Positions 8,515-16,815 of a stretch of DNA of 64,000 bases are shown piece after piece. The stretch covers positions 1 through 64,000 of the forward strand of contig NZ_BDCI01000022.1 in assembly GCF_001613425.1 (NCBI RefSeq), in the 5' to 3' direction. Position 1 is the first letter of the stretch, and each line of letters opens with the position of its first letter. This DNA comes from Nocardia vulneris (GTDB lineage Bacteria > Actinomycetota > Actinomycetes > Mycobacteriales > Mycobacteriaceae). The notes below the pieces were generated by a model. That model was not told where the DNA came from. It made no database searches and saw nothing but the letters and a program-made list of their open reading frames with translations. A program made the position numbers and the translations under genes.

Positions 8515-9519
8515 GTGACGCGCTTTAGACGGTTCGGGCCGGGTTTGCTGCTGGCGGCGGGGATAGCGACGGTGGCCACCGTGCTCGGCCGACTGGTGCC
8601 GGTGATCGGTGCTCCGGTGCTCGCGCTGGTCATCGGCGCGCTGGTCAGCGCCGCCGGCCGGGGGGCCGTTTCGGATACGGGCCGGTTCGGAGCAGGCTTG
8701 ATCGCGACCAGGAAGCGCCTGCTCGGGGCCGCGATCGTGCTACTGGGCCTGGGGCTGCCGGTCGGATCGGTGCTGACGGTCGGGCGGGACACCGCAGTGG
8801 TCCTGATCGGCACCCTGGTGGTGGGTGCCGTTGCGGCCGCCGTCATCGGGAGAATGCTTGCGCTGGAACGGGAATCGGCGACGCTGGTGGCGGTCGGCAC
8901 GACGATCTGCGGCGCTTCGGCGATCGCGGCGGCGACGGCGGTGCTGAAACCGGACCGGGACCGGGTGGCGTACGCGCTCGGCACCATCTTCGTCTTCAAT
9001 GTCGTTGCCGTGCTGGCCTATCCGCCGCTGGGACGCTTGCTTGGCCTGTCCCAGGAAGCGTTCGGCCTGTGGGCGGGCACCGCGATCAACGACACCTCGT
9101 CGGTGCTGGCGGCCGGGGTGATGTTCGGTCCCGCCGCCGCGCACTTCGCGGTGATCGTGAAGCTCGTCCGCAGCCTGATGATCGTGCCGATGTGCCTGGG
9201 GTTGTATTTCACCAAGCGCCGCACCGATGCGGATGCGAGCGCCAAAAGCACCATCCTGCACTCCTTTCCACTGTTCGTGGTGCTGTTCCTCGTCGCCTCC
9301 GTGGTCGCCGGACTCGGCGTGCTGCCCGGCGCGGCGGCTCCGGCGCTCGCCCACCTCAGCGCATGGCTGATCGCCGCGGTCCTCGCCGCGATCGGCACCT
9401 CGCTCACCTGGCGGCAGCTGCGCAGCGCCGGAACACGTCCGCTGCTGTTCGGCGGACTGCTCGCGGTGATCCTCGGCGTCTCCAGTCTCGCCCTGCAACT
9501 CGCCACCGGATGGTGGTGA
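8515..9519 (+). CDS. YeiH/UPF0324-family membrane transporter
   Basis: A 334-residue polytopic membrane protein of the YeiH (UPF0324, putative sulfate exporter) family, with roughly nine or ten hydrophobic helices. Family-typical conserved stretches are GTTICGASAIAAA, FGLWAGTAINDTSSVLAA and FNVVAVLAYP. Substrate is unproven in this family; sulfate or another sulfur oxyanion is the usual suggestion. The GTG at 8515 is the first start in frame; AGGG directly precedes it, and a weak GAATGT box 7 nt upstream would fit a leaderless mRNA. It is divergent from, and probably regulated by, the LysR gene. Downstream is a short tandem repeat. Confidence 0.85.
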   Translation: MTRFRRFGPGLLLAAGIATVATVLGRLVPVIGAPVLALVIGALVSAAGRGAVSDTGRFGAGLIATRKRLLGAAIVLLGLGLPVGSVLTVGRDTAVVLIGTLVVGAVAAAVIGRMLALERESATLVAVGTTICGASAIAAATAVLKPDRDRVAYALGTIFVFNVVAVLAYPPLGRLLGLSQEAFGLWAGTAINDTSSVLAAGVMFGPAAAHFAVIVKLVRSLMIVPMCLGLYFTKRRTDADASAKSTILHSFPLFVVLFLVASVVAGLGVLPGAAAPALAHLSAWLIAAVLAAIGTSLTWRQLRSAGTRPLLFGGLLAVILGVSSLALQLATGWW

Positions 9520-9560
9520 GTGTGTTACTGGACAAAGCATTCCGGCGCGAGGCGCCGACA

Positions 9561-9608
9561 CGCGACGAGGCGCGACGAGGCGCGACGAGGCGCGACGAGG
9601 CGCGACGA
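9561..9608. repeat. 10-bp tandem repeat, 4.8 copies
   Basis: CGCGACGAGG is repeated four times without change at 9561-9600, followed by a partial fifth copy (CGCGACGA). It lies in the 167-nt gap between the convergent YeiH gene and the DUF885 gene. Perfect conservation suggests recent slippage; copy number is probably variable between strains. Confidence 0.95.
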
Positions 9609-9686
9609 TCAGGCAATGCCCGGCGCGCGCCACGATCTGGTCGCGATCCGCCGTCGCGGGGCGGGCACGGACCTTCCGGCGAACGC

Positions 9687-11342
9687 CTAGTTCGTCTGCC
9701 GATCACCCACGGCGGCACCGCTTTCGGCCAGTCGATCGGCCTCGTCGAGATGATCGCGCAAGCCGAGGTATTCCCAGCGCTGCAAGGCCAGCGGCACGTT
9801 CCCTTCACGCCACAGCCTGTCGTGGAAGGCCTTCAGCTCGAATTCGCCGCCCAGCTCGCGCACCGCGGTGCTGAGCAGATCCTGGATCTGCAATTTGCCG
9901 ATCTGGTAGCTGAGCGCCTGGCCGGGGAATCCGGCGAAGAACACGGCTTCCTCCCACGCGGTCTCGCGGTCCACCGGCACATCGATCGCGAGCCGGTCGG
10001 CCGTCTCTTCGATGGACAGCTCACCCAGCGCCAGGGCGATATCCACTTCGACCCGTAACGCCCGCAGCCGCATGGCATTCGCCACGAAGATCGCGCTGGC
10101 CGGCGCCTCGTCGAACAGTCCGGCCTGCCACATCAGTTCTTCGTAATAGAACGCGATGCCCTCGTTGGGCACCGAGTCGTAGAACCAGCGCCGGGCCGGA
10201 TTGTCGTGCCGCCAGCCGAACGCGACCTGCTGCGCGTGCACCCCCTCGTGCACGATCGCGGTGCGGGCGTCGAAGGCCGCGGCCTGATCGAAGTAGGGCA
10301 GATCCGGTGTCGGGTCGGGGACGTAGCGCAGGGCGTCCTCGTCCCGGCGCGACGGCCCGGTCAGGTCGTCGGTGACGCCGAGCCAGGTGAGCGGGGCGAG
10401 ATACGGCGGCAGCGGGGCGAATCGGTAGTGCCGCAACGATTCCGGCTGACCGAGCAGGCCCAGTCCGTCCGCGAACTCGCGCACCGCCAGTTCGTCCTTG
10501 TGCTGCCGTTCGACGTGCTCGTGCGCGTCGGCGGGCAGCGGCGGGCTCGGCGCATCCCGGTAGCGGGTGCGCAGCGCCGTCTCGGTCGCGACCGCCCGGT
10601 GCCATTCCTGGCGACCCATCGCCCGCAACTGCTGCGCGGAATACGGCAGCAGCGCCACATTGTGCAGGTAGTACGCCAGCGCCTCCGGCCCGACCGGCTC
10701 GGTCTCGCCCAGCTCGGGCAGCCGCTCCGCCAGCCAATCACGATAGGCCGCAACGGCATCGGCGGCGACGCGGGTCGCGGCGGGCAGTTCGGCGGCGTAC
10801 TCGGCGGGCAGGAACGGGATCAGCGCGGTCAGCGCCGCTTCGAGCGAACCGGCCGACTCGTCGAGCAGGCGCACCGCGCTGCGGGCGAAGGGTGCGCTCG
10901 CGTGCGCGGCGAGATTCGCCCTGGCCTGTTCGAGCACCAGCGGCACGTGCCGCAGCAACGCGCTGATCGAAGCGGCCCGCGCGCCGTCGAACGGCGGCGG
11001 CGCCAGCAAGGCCGCATAGACGGCGCCGAGACTCTGTTGCACGTAGAAACCGGGATTGCGTTCCCAGCCGCGGATCAGATCCAGCTCCCAGTGCACCTTC
11101 GCCAGTGCCGAACCGAGCAGCCTGCCGTCGACCTGCACCGCGACCGGCTCGTCGGACAGGTCGAGCGCGGCATGCCTGCGGGCGAACTCGGCGAGCACCG
11201 TCCGGCGGTCCGCGATGGCCGCCGCGGACCAGTCGGGCAACCAGCCCGCGGGACGTTCCACCCGGGGCAGGTCGTCGCTCGAATCGGGCGCCGTCGCGGT
11301 CCGCCAGTTCCAGAACTCCTCGGCAAGCTTCGCTAGACCCAT
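9687..11342 (-). CDS. DUF885-family zinc metallopeptidase-like protein
   Basis: A 551-residue cytoplasmic protein of the DUF885 family. The gluzincin motif HEGVH (His365, Glu366, His369) sits mid-to-late in the chain, and the family signature YQIGKLQI lies near residue 500. A downstream Glu in the PNEGIAFYYEELMW segment is a likely third zinc ligand. DUF885 members are helical metallopeptidases related to M2/M3-type folds, and activities on small peptides have been proposed. There is no signal peptide with the start at 11342 (MGLAKLAEEFW). A longer frame would run into the TetR gene upstream and was rejected. The ribosome-binding site is weak (GCGGAT). The gene ends beside the 10-bp tandem repeat. 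Confidence 0.85.
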   Translation of the reverse strand: MGLAKLAEEFWNWRTATAPDSSDDLPRVERPAGWLPDWSAAAIADRRTVLAEFARRHAALDLSDEPVAVQVDGRLLGSALAKVHWELDLIRGWERNPGFYVQQSLGAVYAALLAPPPFDGARAASISALLRHVPLVLEQARANLAAHASAPFARSAVRLLDESAGSLEAALTALIPFLPAEYAAELPAATRVAADAVAAYRDWLAERLPELGETEPVGPEALAYYLHNVALLPYSAQQLRAMGRQEWHRAVATETALRTRYRDAPSPPLPADAHEHVERQHKDELAVREFADGLGLLGQPESLRHYRFAPLPPYLAPLTWLGVTDDLTGPSRRDEDALRYVPDPTPDLPYFDQAAAFDARTAIVHEGVHAQQVAFGWRHDNPARRWFYDSVPNEGIAFYYEELMWQAGLFDEAPASAIFVANAMRLRALRVEVDIALALGELSIEETADRLAIDVPVDRETAWEEAVFFAGFPGQALSYQIGKLQIQDLLSTAVRELGGEFELKAFHDRLWREGNVPLALQRWEYLGLRDHLDEADRLAESGAAVGDRQTN

Positions 11343-11392
11343 ATCCGCACAATACAATTCGGCTCCGACAGGTGGCGCCGAAGCGGACTCCG

Positions 11393-11968
11393 CTATCGCG
11401 CGGCATCCCCGACATAGCGACGCCAGCACGACTCGAGCTCAGCGACCATATCGATCGTCGGGTCGATCAGCCAGCGCGCCTGCAAACCGTCGGCAAGCGC
11501 GAAGAACATGGTGGCCGCGGCCTCGGCGTCGATCTCGGCGGACAGGGTGCCCGCCTGCTGCATCGCACGCAACGCCCCCGCGAACCCGGCGGTGCCGAAG
11601 CGGTACCGCTCGAGCATGTAATCGTGCGCCGGGTGGCGCGGGTCCGCGGCGGCGGCCTGCATGTGGGTGAACAACTCGATCAGTCCCGGCACCTGCGTGT
11701 TCCGCCGGATCACCGCCACGAAGGCCGCCGGCGCGGCGCCGCTCATCGCCAGCAGATCGAGTTCGTCGCGCTTGCGCAACACCGCGACGAACAACTCCTC
11801 TTTCGAGCCGAAATAGTGCAGCAGCCCACCCTGGCTCAACCCGACCGCGTCGGCCAATTCGGCGACGGAGGTGGCCAGGTAGCCCCGCTCGGCGATGGTG
11901 CGCAGCGCGGCGTCGAGGATCTGCTCGCGCCGTTCGATGCCTTTGCCGTAGGGGCCCCGTTTCGCCAC
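11393..11968 (-). CDS. TetR-family transcriptional regulator
   Basis: A 191-residue TetR regulator with HTH in residues ~13-60 (REQILDAALRTIAERGYLATSVAELADAVGLSQGGLLHYFGSK; here DGLLHYF is represented by GGLLHYF) and a helical ligand-binding domain. It starts at a GTG (11968). It is divergent from the secreted GH1 glycosidase across 129 nt, which makes that gene a likely target; the DUF885 gene follows it in the same direction with 50 nt between. The ligand could be a sugar or glycoside if the glycosidase is the target, which is inference. Confidence 0.87.
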   Translation of the reverse strand: MAKRGPYGKGIERREQILDAALRTIAERGYLATSVAELADAVGLSQGGLLHYFGSKEELFVAVLRKRDELDLLAMSGAAPAAFVAVIRRNTQVPGLIELFTHMQAAAADPRHPAHDYMLERYRFGTAGFAGALRAMQQAGTLSAEIDAEAAATMFFALADGLQARWLIDPTIDMVAELESCWRRYVGDAAR

Positions 11969-12097
11969 CGAGCCAGTGTAGTCAGCCGTCGAGCAATCTT
12001 GTCATCCAAAACCGAGCGCTGTACGGTTTTCGTAACGGACCGTCCCCAACCACCGAAAAGACGGCGGTCACCTCTACGAACGGGAGCACACCACCCG

Positions 12098-13420
12098 ATG
12101 CGACTCCGTCTGCGCGGCCTCGGCTTGGCCGCGGTGGCCGCCGCCACGCTCATTCAGGGACTGCCCGCCACCGCCGCCGCGCGGCCGGAGCCGCCCACAC
12201 AGGTCGCGCCGCTGGGTCCGGACTTCCTGTGGGGCGTCGCCGCCTCCGGCTACCAATCCGAAGGCCATGCGCCGGACAGCAATTGGCGCCGTTACGTGGA
12301 GGCGGGCAAAACCGAGGACCCGTACGGGAATTCGGTCGACTTCTACAACCGCTACGCCACCGACATCGACCTGGCCGCCGATCTCGGCACCCGGGTGTTC
12401 CGGATCAGCGTCGAATGGGCCCGGGTGCAGCCGGAGCCCGGCGTGTGGTCGGCCGAGGGATTCCGCTTCTACGACAACGTGATCGCGAAGATCGAGGCGG
12501 CGGGGATGCGCCCGATGATCACGCTCGATCACTGGGTGTTCCCCGGCTGGGAGGTGGATCGCGGCGGCTGGCACAACCCGGGCATGGTCGAGGATTGGCT
12601 GGCCAACGCGCGCACGGTGGTGGACCGCTACGCCGCCGCCGACCCGCTCTGGGTGACCTTCAATGAGCCGACCTTCTACGGGCTCAACGAATTACGGCAC
12701 GGGGGGATCCCGGCCGTCGACGTGCCCGGCATGCAGAACAGGTTGGCGCAGGCGCACAACGCCATCTACGACCACATCCACCGGGTGCAGCCGGGTGCGC
12801 TGGTCACCAGCAATGTCGCCTACATTCCCGGCGGTGAGGACGCGATCAACAAGCCGTTCGTCGATCAGGTCGCTGCACGGCTCGACTACATCGGGATCGA
12901 TTACTACTACGGCAGCTCGCCCGATACCGTGACCTCGATGGCGCAGAACCTCACCCGGCTCTGGCAGAACCCGCTGCAGCCCGAGGGCATCTACTATGCC
13001 CTGCAACACTATTCGCGCGCCTTCCCCGGCAAGCCGCTCTATATCGTGGAGAACGGCATGCCCACCGAGAACGGGCTGCCCCGTCCCGACGGTTATGCCC
13101 GCGGCGACGATCTGCGCGACACGATCTACTGGATCCAGCGGGCCCGGGCCGACGGCATGAACATCATGGGCTACAACTACTGGAGTCTCACCGACAACTA
13201 CGAGTGGGGCAGCTACACACCGCGGTTCGGGCTCTACACCGTAGACGTGCTGACCGATCCGAGCCTCACTCGCAAACCCACCGACGCCGTCGCCGCCTAC
13301 ACCCGCATCACCCGCGAGGGCGGTGTCCCGGCCGACTACCGGCCGACCCGCGCTCCCCAGCCGTGCTCGCTGGTCGATCCGCCGGCCAGCTGCAGCGATC
13401 CGGTCACCGTACCGCGCTGA
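12098..13420 (+). CDS. Secreted family 1 glycoside hydrolase (beta-glucosidase-like)
   Basis: A 440-residue exported retaining beta-glycosidase. A Sec signal peptide (MRLRLRGLGLAAVAAATL to ATAAA) is followed by a GH1 (beta/alpha)8 barrel. The acid/base motif TFNEP places Glu190, and the nucleophile motif VENG places Glu318. FLWGVAASGYQSEG at the barrel start and NYWSLTDNYEW near the end are family hallmarks for sugar binding. Its secretion is unusual, since most bacterial GH1 enzymes are cytoplasmic. The start at 12098 follows CGGGAG. A lipase gene follows 56 nt later in the same direction, so both may belong to an exported-hydrolase unit controlled by the divergent TetR gene. Confidence 0.92.
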   Translation: MRLRLRGLGLAAVAAATLIQGLPATAAARPEPPTQVAPLGPDFLWGVAASGYQSEGHAPDSNWRRYVEAGKTEDPYGNSVDFYNRYATDIDLAADLGTRVFRISVEWARVQPEPGVWSAEGFRFYDNVIAKIEAAGMRPMITLDHWVFPGWEVDRGGWHNPGMVEDWLANARTVVDRYAAADPLWVTFNEPTFYGLNELRHGGIPAVDVPGMQNRLAQAHNAIYDHIHRVQPGALVTSNVAYIPGGEDAINKPFVDQVAARLDYIGIDYYYGSSPDTVTSMAQNLTRLWQNPLQPEGIYYALQHYSRAFPGKPLYIVENGMPTENGLPRPDGYARGDDLRDTIYWIQRARADGMNIMGYNYWSLTDNYEWGSYTPRFGLYTVDVLTDPSLTRKPTDAVAAYTRITREGGVPADYRPTRAPQPCSLVDPPASCSDPVTVPR

Positions 13421-13476
13421 ACCACCGCATGATTCGCCGATGACACAGCGAAACCGCTCGCGCAGAGGAGATTTCG

Positions 13477-14391
13477 ATGAAGACGACGTGGCGCAGGGTG
13501 CTGCTGGCAGGCCTCGTGTGCGGACTCTGCGCGGCCGGCGCACCATCGGTTCCGGCCCTCGCAAATCCGGCCGGCTCGGGCAGCGCGGTGCTCGGCAAGG
13601 ACCCGGACGGCAGCATCCCGCCCGCGGGGTCGGACGACTGGTCCTGCCTGCCCACCCGGGCCCATCCCCGGCCGGTCGTGCTGGTGCACGGCACCTGGGG
13701 CAATCAGAACGACTGGGACGTGCTCGCACCGCGGTTGAAAGCCGAAGGCTACTGCGTCTTTTCGCTCAACTACGGACGCGATACGTCGAGTGTGCTCGGC
13801 GCGCTGCCGGGAATGTACGCCACCGGCGACATACCCGCCTCGGCCGGTGAACTCGCCGCCTTCGTCGACCGGGTCCGCGCCGCCACCGGCGCGGCGCGGG
13901 TCGACCTCGTCGGTCATTCGCAGGGTGCGCTCGTTTCTCGCCAGTATGTGCGCTTCGGTGGCGGCGCGGAGCAGGTCGCGCACCTCGTCTCGCTCGCGGG
14001 CACCAATCACGGTTCGACGATGCGCGGCGTCGCGACCCAGCTCCCGCCGGGCATCGCGGCGGCCTTCCCCACGGTGCTGACACCGGTCGCCGGAATCGCC
14101 GCGGCACAACAACTCGTCGGCAGCGACTTCCTGCGCACCCTCAACGCGGGCGGCGACACCGAGCCGGGCATCGACTACACCGTGATCGCCAGCACCCGCG
14201 ACGATGCCTCCACCCCACCGGAAGCCACGTTCCTGCAGGCGGGTCCGGGTGCGACGGTCGACAATGTCTGGGTCCAGGACTTCTGCCCCACCGACGTTTT
14301 CGACCACGGCACGCTGCCGCAGTCGCCGACCGTCGGCTATCTCGTCGAACGCGCACTCGAGCCCGGCTACACCGGCGTCGCGTGCGAATAG
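13477..14391 (+). CDS. Secreted lipase/esterase (alpha/beta hydrolase)
   Basis: A 304-residue exported triacylglycerol-lipase-like enzyme. A signal peptide ends near PALANP. The mature part has DDWSC, then VVLVHGTWGNQNDW (oxyanion hole), GYCVFSLNYG and the nucleophile motif GHSQG with Ser148; DHGTLPQ near residue 290 probably contributes the catalytic His. This layout is the EstA/lipase class-2 family common in Nocardia and Rhodococcus. Paired cysteines (DWSCLPT, YCVF, DFCPT and the C-terminal VACE) suggest disulfides. A strong GAGGAG site precedes the ATG. A clear paralogue lies at 37300-38235. A strong stem-loop follows the stop. Confidence 0.9.
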   Translation: MKTTWRRVLLAGLVCGLCAAGAPSVPALANPAGSGSAVLGKDPDGSIPPAGSDDWSCLPTRAHPRPVVLVHGTWGNQNDWDVLAPRLKAEGYCVFSLNYGRDTSSVLGALPGMYATGDIPASAGELAAFVDRVRAATGAARVDLVGHSQGALVSRQYVRFGGGAEQVAHLVSLAGTNHGSTMRGVATQLPPGIAAAFPTVLTPVAGIAAAQQLVGSDFLRTLNAGGDTEPGIDYTVIASTRDDASTPPEATFLQAGPGATVDNVWVQDFCPTDVFDHGTLPQSPTVGYLVERALEPGYTGVACE

Positions 14392-14405
14392 CCCGGTGCG
14401 ACAAG

Positions 14406-14439
14406 GACGGGCGGTAAGGCTGTCGCCTTACCGCCCGTC
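14406..14439. terminator. Bidirectional stem-loop terminator
   Basis: A perfect 15-bp inverted repeat (GACGGGCGGTAAGGC with its complement) closes a TGTC tetraloop, located 14 nt after the lipase stop and 14 nt from the exporter stop on the other strand. No U-run on either side, as is usual in high-GC actinobacteria. Confidence 0.85.
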
Positions 14440-14453
14440 TCGTTCCTCGCGCG

Positions 14454-16094
14454 CTAAGCGCGTTCGCGCACCAGCCGTGCGTCCGGATCCTCCTCCGACG
14501 CGGCCACCGCCGTCGTCGCGCCCGGCTCCGTCTTCTCCAGCACCGCCTCGCCGCGGGCGACCATGCCCGCCTCGTCGGACAGCTTCAGCTGCGGAATGAA
14601 CAGCGCCAGCACGAAGATGACGATCGCGCCGGGGATGAGGTACCAGAAGCCCGGGACCAGAGCGTTCACGTAGGCGCCCACGATCGCGTCGTGCAGGTCC
14701 GCGGGCAGGTTCTTGACCACCGACGGCACCAGCCCGCTCGGGTCGAGTTTCGCCGCCAGCACCTCGGGCCCGTGCGACATGAACGCGTCGGTGAGGCCCT
14801 CGGTCAATCGGCTGGTGAAGATCGAGCCGAAGATCGCGACGCCGATCGCGCCACCCATTTCGCGGAAGTAGTTGTTGGCGCTGGTCGCGGTCCCGATCTG
14901 ATCCGGCGCCACCGCGTTCTGCACGACGAGCACGATGATCTGCATGATCAGGCCGAGCCCGGCGCCGATCACGAACAGCATGGCCGAGACGAGCCACATC
15001 TCGGTGTTCGCGTCCAGCCTGGTCAGCCACAGCATGCCGAGCAGCATGGTCAGCGCGCCGAGCGGCGGATACACCCGGTACTTGCCGGTCTTGGTGATCG
15101 CGGTCATCGACCCCATCAGGGTGATCATCATGCCCGCCATCATCGGGATCAGCAGCAGGCCCGAGACCGAAGCCGAAGCGCCGGTGGCCATTTGCAGATA
15201 GGTCGGGATGAACCCGATCGCCGCGAACATGACCAGACCGACCAGCAGGCCGATCGCGGAGGTCAGCACGAAGGTGCGGTTGCGGAACAGCCACAGCGGC
15301 AGCATGGGCTCCTCGGCCCGGGCCTCCACCATGACGAACGCGGCCACCACGATCACCAGCGCGGCGATCATCGACACGATCGTCGCCGAGCCCCACGCGT
15401 ACTGCTTGCCACCCCAGTCGGTGATCAGGATCAGCAGCGTGGTCGCGGCCGACATCAGCAGCACGCCGAGGTAGTCCGGCTTGGTCTTGGGCCGGTGGCT
15501 GGGCACGCTCAGGTAGCGGAAGGCGATGACCAGGGCCGCGATGCCGATCGGCACGTTGATCCAGAAGCACCAGCGCCAGCCGAGGGTGTCGGCGAAGAAG
15601 CCGCCGAGCAGCGGGCCGGCCACCGAGGTGATGCCGAAGACGGCACCCATCGGCGCCATGTACTTGCCGCGGTCCTTGGCGGGCACCACGTCGGCGATGA
15701 TGGCTTGCGCCAGGATCATCAAACCGCCGCCACCGACACCCTGCAGGCCGCGGAAGACGATGAATTCCCAGAAACTCGTCGAGGCCGCGGCGCCGACCGA
15801 CGCGGCGGTGAAGGCGGTCACCGCGAACAGGAACAGCCAGCGCCGGCCGAACATGTCGCCGAATTTTCCGTAGATCGGCATCACGATGGTGGTGGCGAGC
15901 AGGTACGAGGTCGCGGTCCAGGCCATGTGCGAGACACCGCCGAGCTCACCGACGATGGTCGGCATGGCGGTGCCGACGATCATCTGATCGAGGCTGGCCA
16001 GGAACATGCCCGCGATGAGCGCGGAGAAGATGAGCCAGATTCTCTTCTGGGTCAGGACAATCGGGGCTGGCGGCGAATCGGCCGTCGAGGTCAT
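14454..16094 (-). CDS. MFS drug exporter, DHA2 family (14 TMS)
   Basis: A 546-residue proton-driven drug exporter of the EmrB/QacA DHA2 family. Motif A is seen as GKFGDMFGRRWLFL, and the DHA2-specific LDQMIVGTAMPTIV lies in helix 1. GPLLGGFF (motif C) is characteristic of antiporters. About fourteen hydrophobic helices can be counted, with a cytoplasmic acidic C-terminal tail. The start codon overlaps the stop of the upstream TetR gene (ATGA), so the two are translationally coupled and the TetR protein almost certainly controls the pump. Substrates unknown; such pairs confer resistance to lipophilic drugs or export secondary metabolites. Confidence 0.93.
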   Translation of the reverse strand: MTSTADSPPAPIVLTQKRIWLIFSALIAGMFLASLDQMIVGTAMPTIVGELGGVSHMAWTATSYLLATTIVMPIYGKFGDMFGRRWLFLFAVTAFTAASVGAAASTSFWEFIVFRGLQGVGGGGLMILAQAIIADVVPAKDRGKYMAPMGAVFGITSVAGPLLGGFFADTLGWRWCFWINVPIGIAALVIAFRYLSVPSHRPKTKPDYLGVLLMSAATTLLILITDWGGKQYAWGSATIVSMIAALVIVVAAFVMVEARAEEPMLPLWLFRNRTFVLTSAIGLLVGLVMFAAIGFIPTYLQMATGASASVSGLLLIPMMAGMMITLMGSMTAITKTGKYRVYPPLGALTMLLGMLWLTRLDANTEMWLVSAMLFVIGAGLGLIMQIIVLVVQNAVAPDQIGTATSANNYFREMGGAIGVAIFGSIFTSRLTEGLTDAFMSHGPEVLAAKLDPSGLVPSVVKNLPADLHDAIVGAYVNALVPGFWYLIPGAIVIFVLALFIPQLKLSDEAGMVARGEAVLEKTEPGATTAVAASEEDPDARLVRERA

Positions 16095-16732
16095 CGGTCG
16101 CGTCTCCTTGTTCTGTCATCAGGCTGGTCGAACAGCCGGGCGGCCATCGCACAGTGGTCTGCCACGGCCGCTTTGAACGACCGGGACGTATCGGCGGCGG
16201 CGGACAACACCGCCCGGGTGGTGATGGTGGTCATGACTCCCGCTGCGAGCGCGGCGAATTCGGGCGCGACCGGCGCGCCCGACCGGGCGGTCAGCAGGTC
16301 GCGGACCATCGCCTCCTGCTGCACCCCCGCGGCCATGAAGGACGCGACCACCCGGGGTTCGGCCTTGATGATCGCGATGACCAACGAGATGGCTTCGCGC
16401 ACTTCCTCTTCCGGCTCGATCGCGGAGGAGAACAGCCAGGTCAGGTCCGCCATCAGCACACCGGTCGGCCCACCGGCGACGAACTCGGCCCGGGCCGCGG
16501 GCGTGCCGATCTCCTCGACGGGACCGACGATCGCGTCGAGCTTGGTGTCGTAGTAGTTGAAGAACGTGCGCGGCGAGACCCCGACGGCCTTCGCGATGTC
16601 GTCGACGGTGGTCGCGTCGACCCCGTGCTCGACGGCCAGGCGCCGAGCGGCCATGCAGAGATCGAGCCTGGTCTTGCGCTTCTTCTGTTCGCGCAGGCCG
16701 AGCGGCGGTTCGGTGCTCGCGGGGGACGACAT
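16091..16732 (-). CDS. TetR-family repressor of the DHA2 exporter
   Basis: A 213-residue TetR regulator, first gene of a two-gene operon with the exporter. The HTH lies at about residues 20-66 (TRLDLCMAARRLAVEHGVDATTVDDIAKAVGVSPRTFFNYYDTK); TFFNYY is the recognition-helix region of the AcrR-like subgroup. The remainder is the ligand-binding helical domain. The stop overlaps the exporter's ATG by 4 nt. A palindrome at 16746-16773, 13 bp before the start codon, is the expected operator, giving autoregulation plus repression of the pump. Confidence 0.92.
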   Translation of the reverse strand: MSSPASTEPPLGLREQKKRKTRLDLCMAARRLAVEHGVDATTVDDIAKAVGVSPRTFFNYYDTKLDAIVGPVEEIGTPAARAEFVAGGPTGVLMADLTWLFSSAIEPEEEVREAISLVIAIIKAEPRVVASFMAAGVQQEAMVRDLLTARSGAPVAPEFAALAAGVMTTITTRAVLSAAADTSRSFKAAVADHCAMAARLFDQPDDRTRRRDR

Positions 16733-16745
16733 GGCCGAAAATTTA

Positions 16746-16773
16746 GCACAAACTGCAAAATTTCAGATAGTGC
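16746..16773. promoter_or_regulatory. Palindromic operator upstream of tetR-exporter operon
   Basis: A 28-bp interrupted palindrome, GCACnAnCTGnAA and its mirror, within an AT-rich island just upstream of the TetR start at 16732. Outer arms GCAC/GTGC and inner arms CTG/CAG match exactly. Position and symmetry fit a TetR-dimer site overlapping the promoter. Confidence 0.65.
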
Positions 16774-16815
16774 AATATTACGTGACGTCGCTCACCCGGA
16801 CCTCGCTCACCCGGT

